From: Tenacibaculum aquimarinum
GTDB taxonomy: Bacteria; Bacteroidota; Bacteroidia; Flavobacteriales; Flavobacteriaceae
Direction: 5' to 3'
Assembly (NCBI RefSeq): GCF_022478115.1
Contig: NZ_JAKGSC010000003.1
Coordinates: forward strand, 62,001-126,000
DNA: 64,000 nucleotides
The notes under the pieces were generated by a model. The model had not been told where the DNA came from, searched no databases, and saw only the letters and a program-made list of their open reading frames with translations. The position numbers and the translations under genes were made by a program. Every line of letters starts with the position of its first letter. Position 1 is the stretch's first letter. This document shows, in pieces, positions 63,989 through 64,000 of this stretch.

Positions 63989-64000
63989 TGTTATTTTTTG

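Overview
The window is chromosomal DNA of a low-GC (about one third G+C by eye) member of the Bacteroidota, most likely a marine Flavobacteriaceae. The evidence is many family-restricted genes (DUF6952, DUF4834, DUF2851, DUF5683, DUF4159, WbqC, a fused 2-oxoacid dehydrogenase E1, FISUMP lipoprotein), little use of Shine-Dalgarno sites, and repeated exact matches to the Bacteroidota promoter -7 element TAnnTTTG. No rRNA, tRNA, CRISPR array, transposase or prophage block was seen. Genus cannot be fixed from this sequence.

Layout. 1-7 kb: the 5' part of a fadN-type beta-oxidation gene with its MarR regulator, divergent from an ABC-2 exporter, an MscS channel and an NtrC-like response regulator without a DNA-binding domain; two copies of a strong palindrome sit between the divergent genes. 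6.6-11 kb: oxidative stress (ankyrin protein-katG, divergent from ahpC-thioredoxin-DUF6952). 11-15 kb: a lipoprotein plus TPR/class III adenylate cyclase operon running tail-to-tail into a two-gene operon encoding a Pycsar-type membrane effector (PycTM/DUF5706 family) and an adenosine-deaminase-like enzyme. This is the best candidate for an undescribed system. 15-21.6 kb: a RimK ligase/RimK-associated protease/small basic protein operon, a COG2509 flavoprotein, a FISUMP lipoprotein flanked by inverted repeats, an FMN reductase, PPK2 and a DnaQ-like exonuclease. 21.7-32.6 kb: GH3/beta-lactamase fusion, a DUF4159-BASS transporter-PlsC operon with a heptanucleotide tandem repeat at the plsC start codon, a membrane AraC regulator, RsmE, a GNAT protein and a putative outer-membrane transporter. 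32.7-39.3 kb: a DUF4834-YfhO-two glycosyltransferases-flippase operon for surface polysaccharide. 39.4-45.2 kb: Crp-like regulator and the parA-parB-DUF5683-dapB-lepB-wbqC operon. 45.4-51.4 kb: nitroreductase-pepD, DUF2851, zinc metalloprotease. 51.4-55 kb: NrtR and an NAD salvage cassette (NAMPT, HAD phosphatase, short PRPP synthetase) with two recognisable NrtR operators. 55-64 kb: fused E1 dehydrogenase, a peptidase-like/beta-barrel protein lacking the HExxH motif, LOG protein and UvrA.

How the parts work together: most of the window is housekeeping and envelope biology, with compact operons (1-4 base overlaps) and intrinsic terminators at convergent gene ends. Three local circuits can be read directly from DNA: MarR autoregulation with possible control of the divergent exporter, NrtR control of NAD salvage, and an unidentified palindromic operator upstream of the E1 dehydrogenase. 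Non-coding interest lies in repeats at gene ends and in two intergenic regions that may encode small RNAs.
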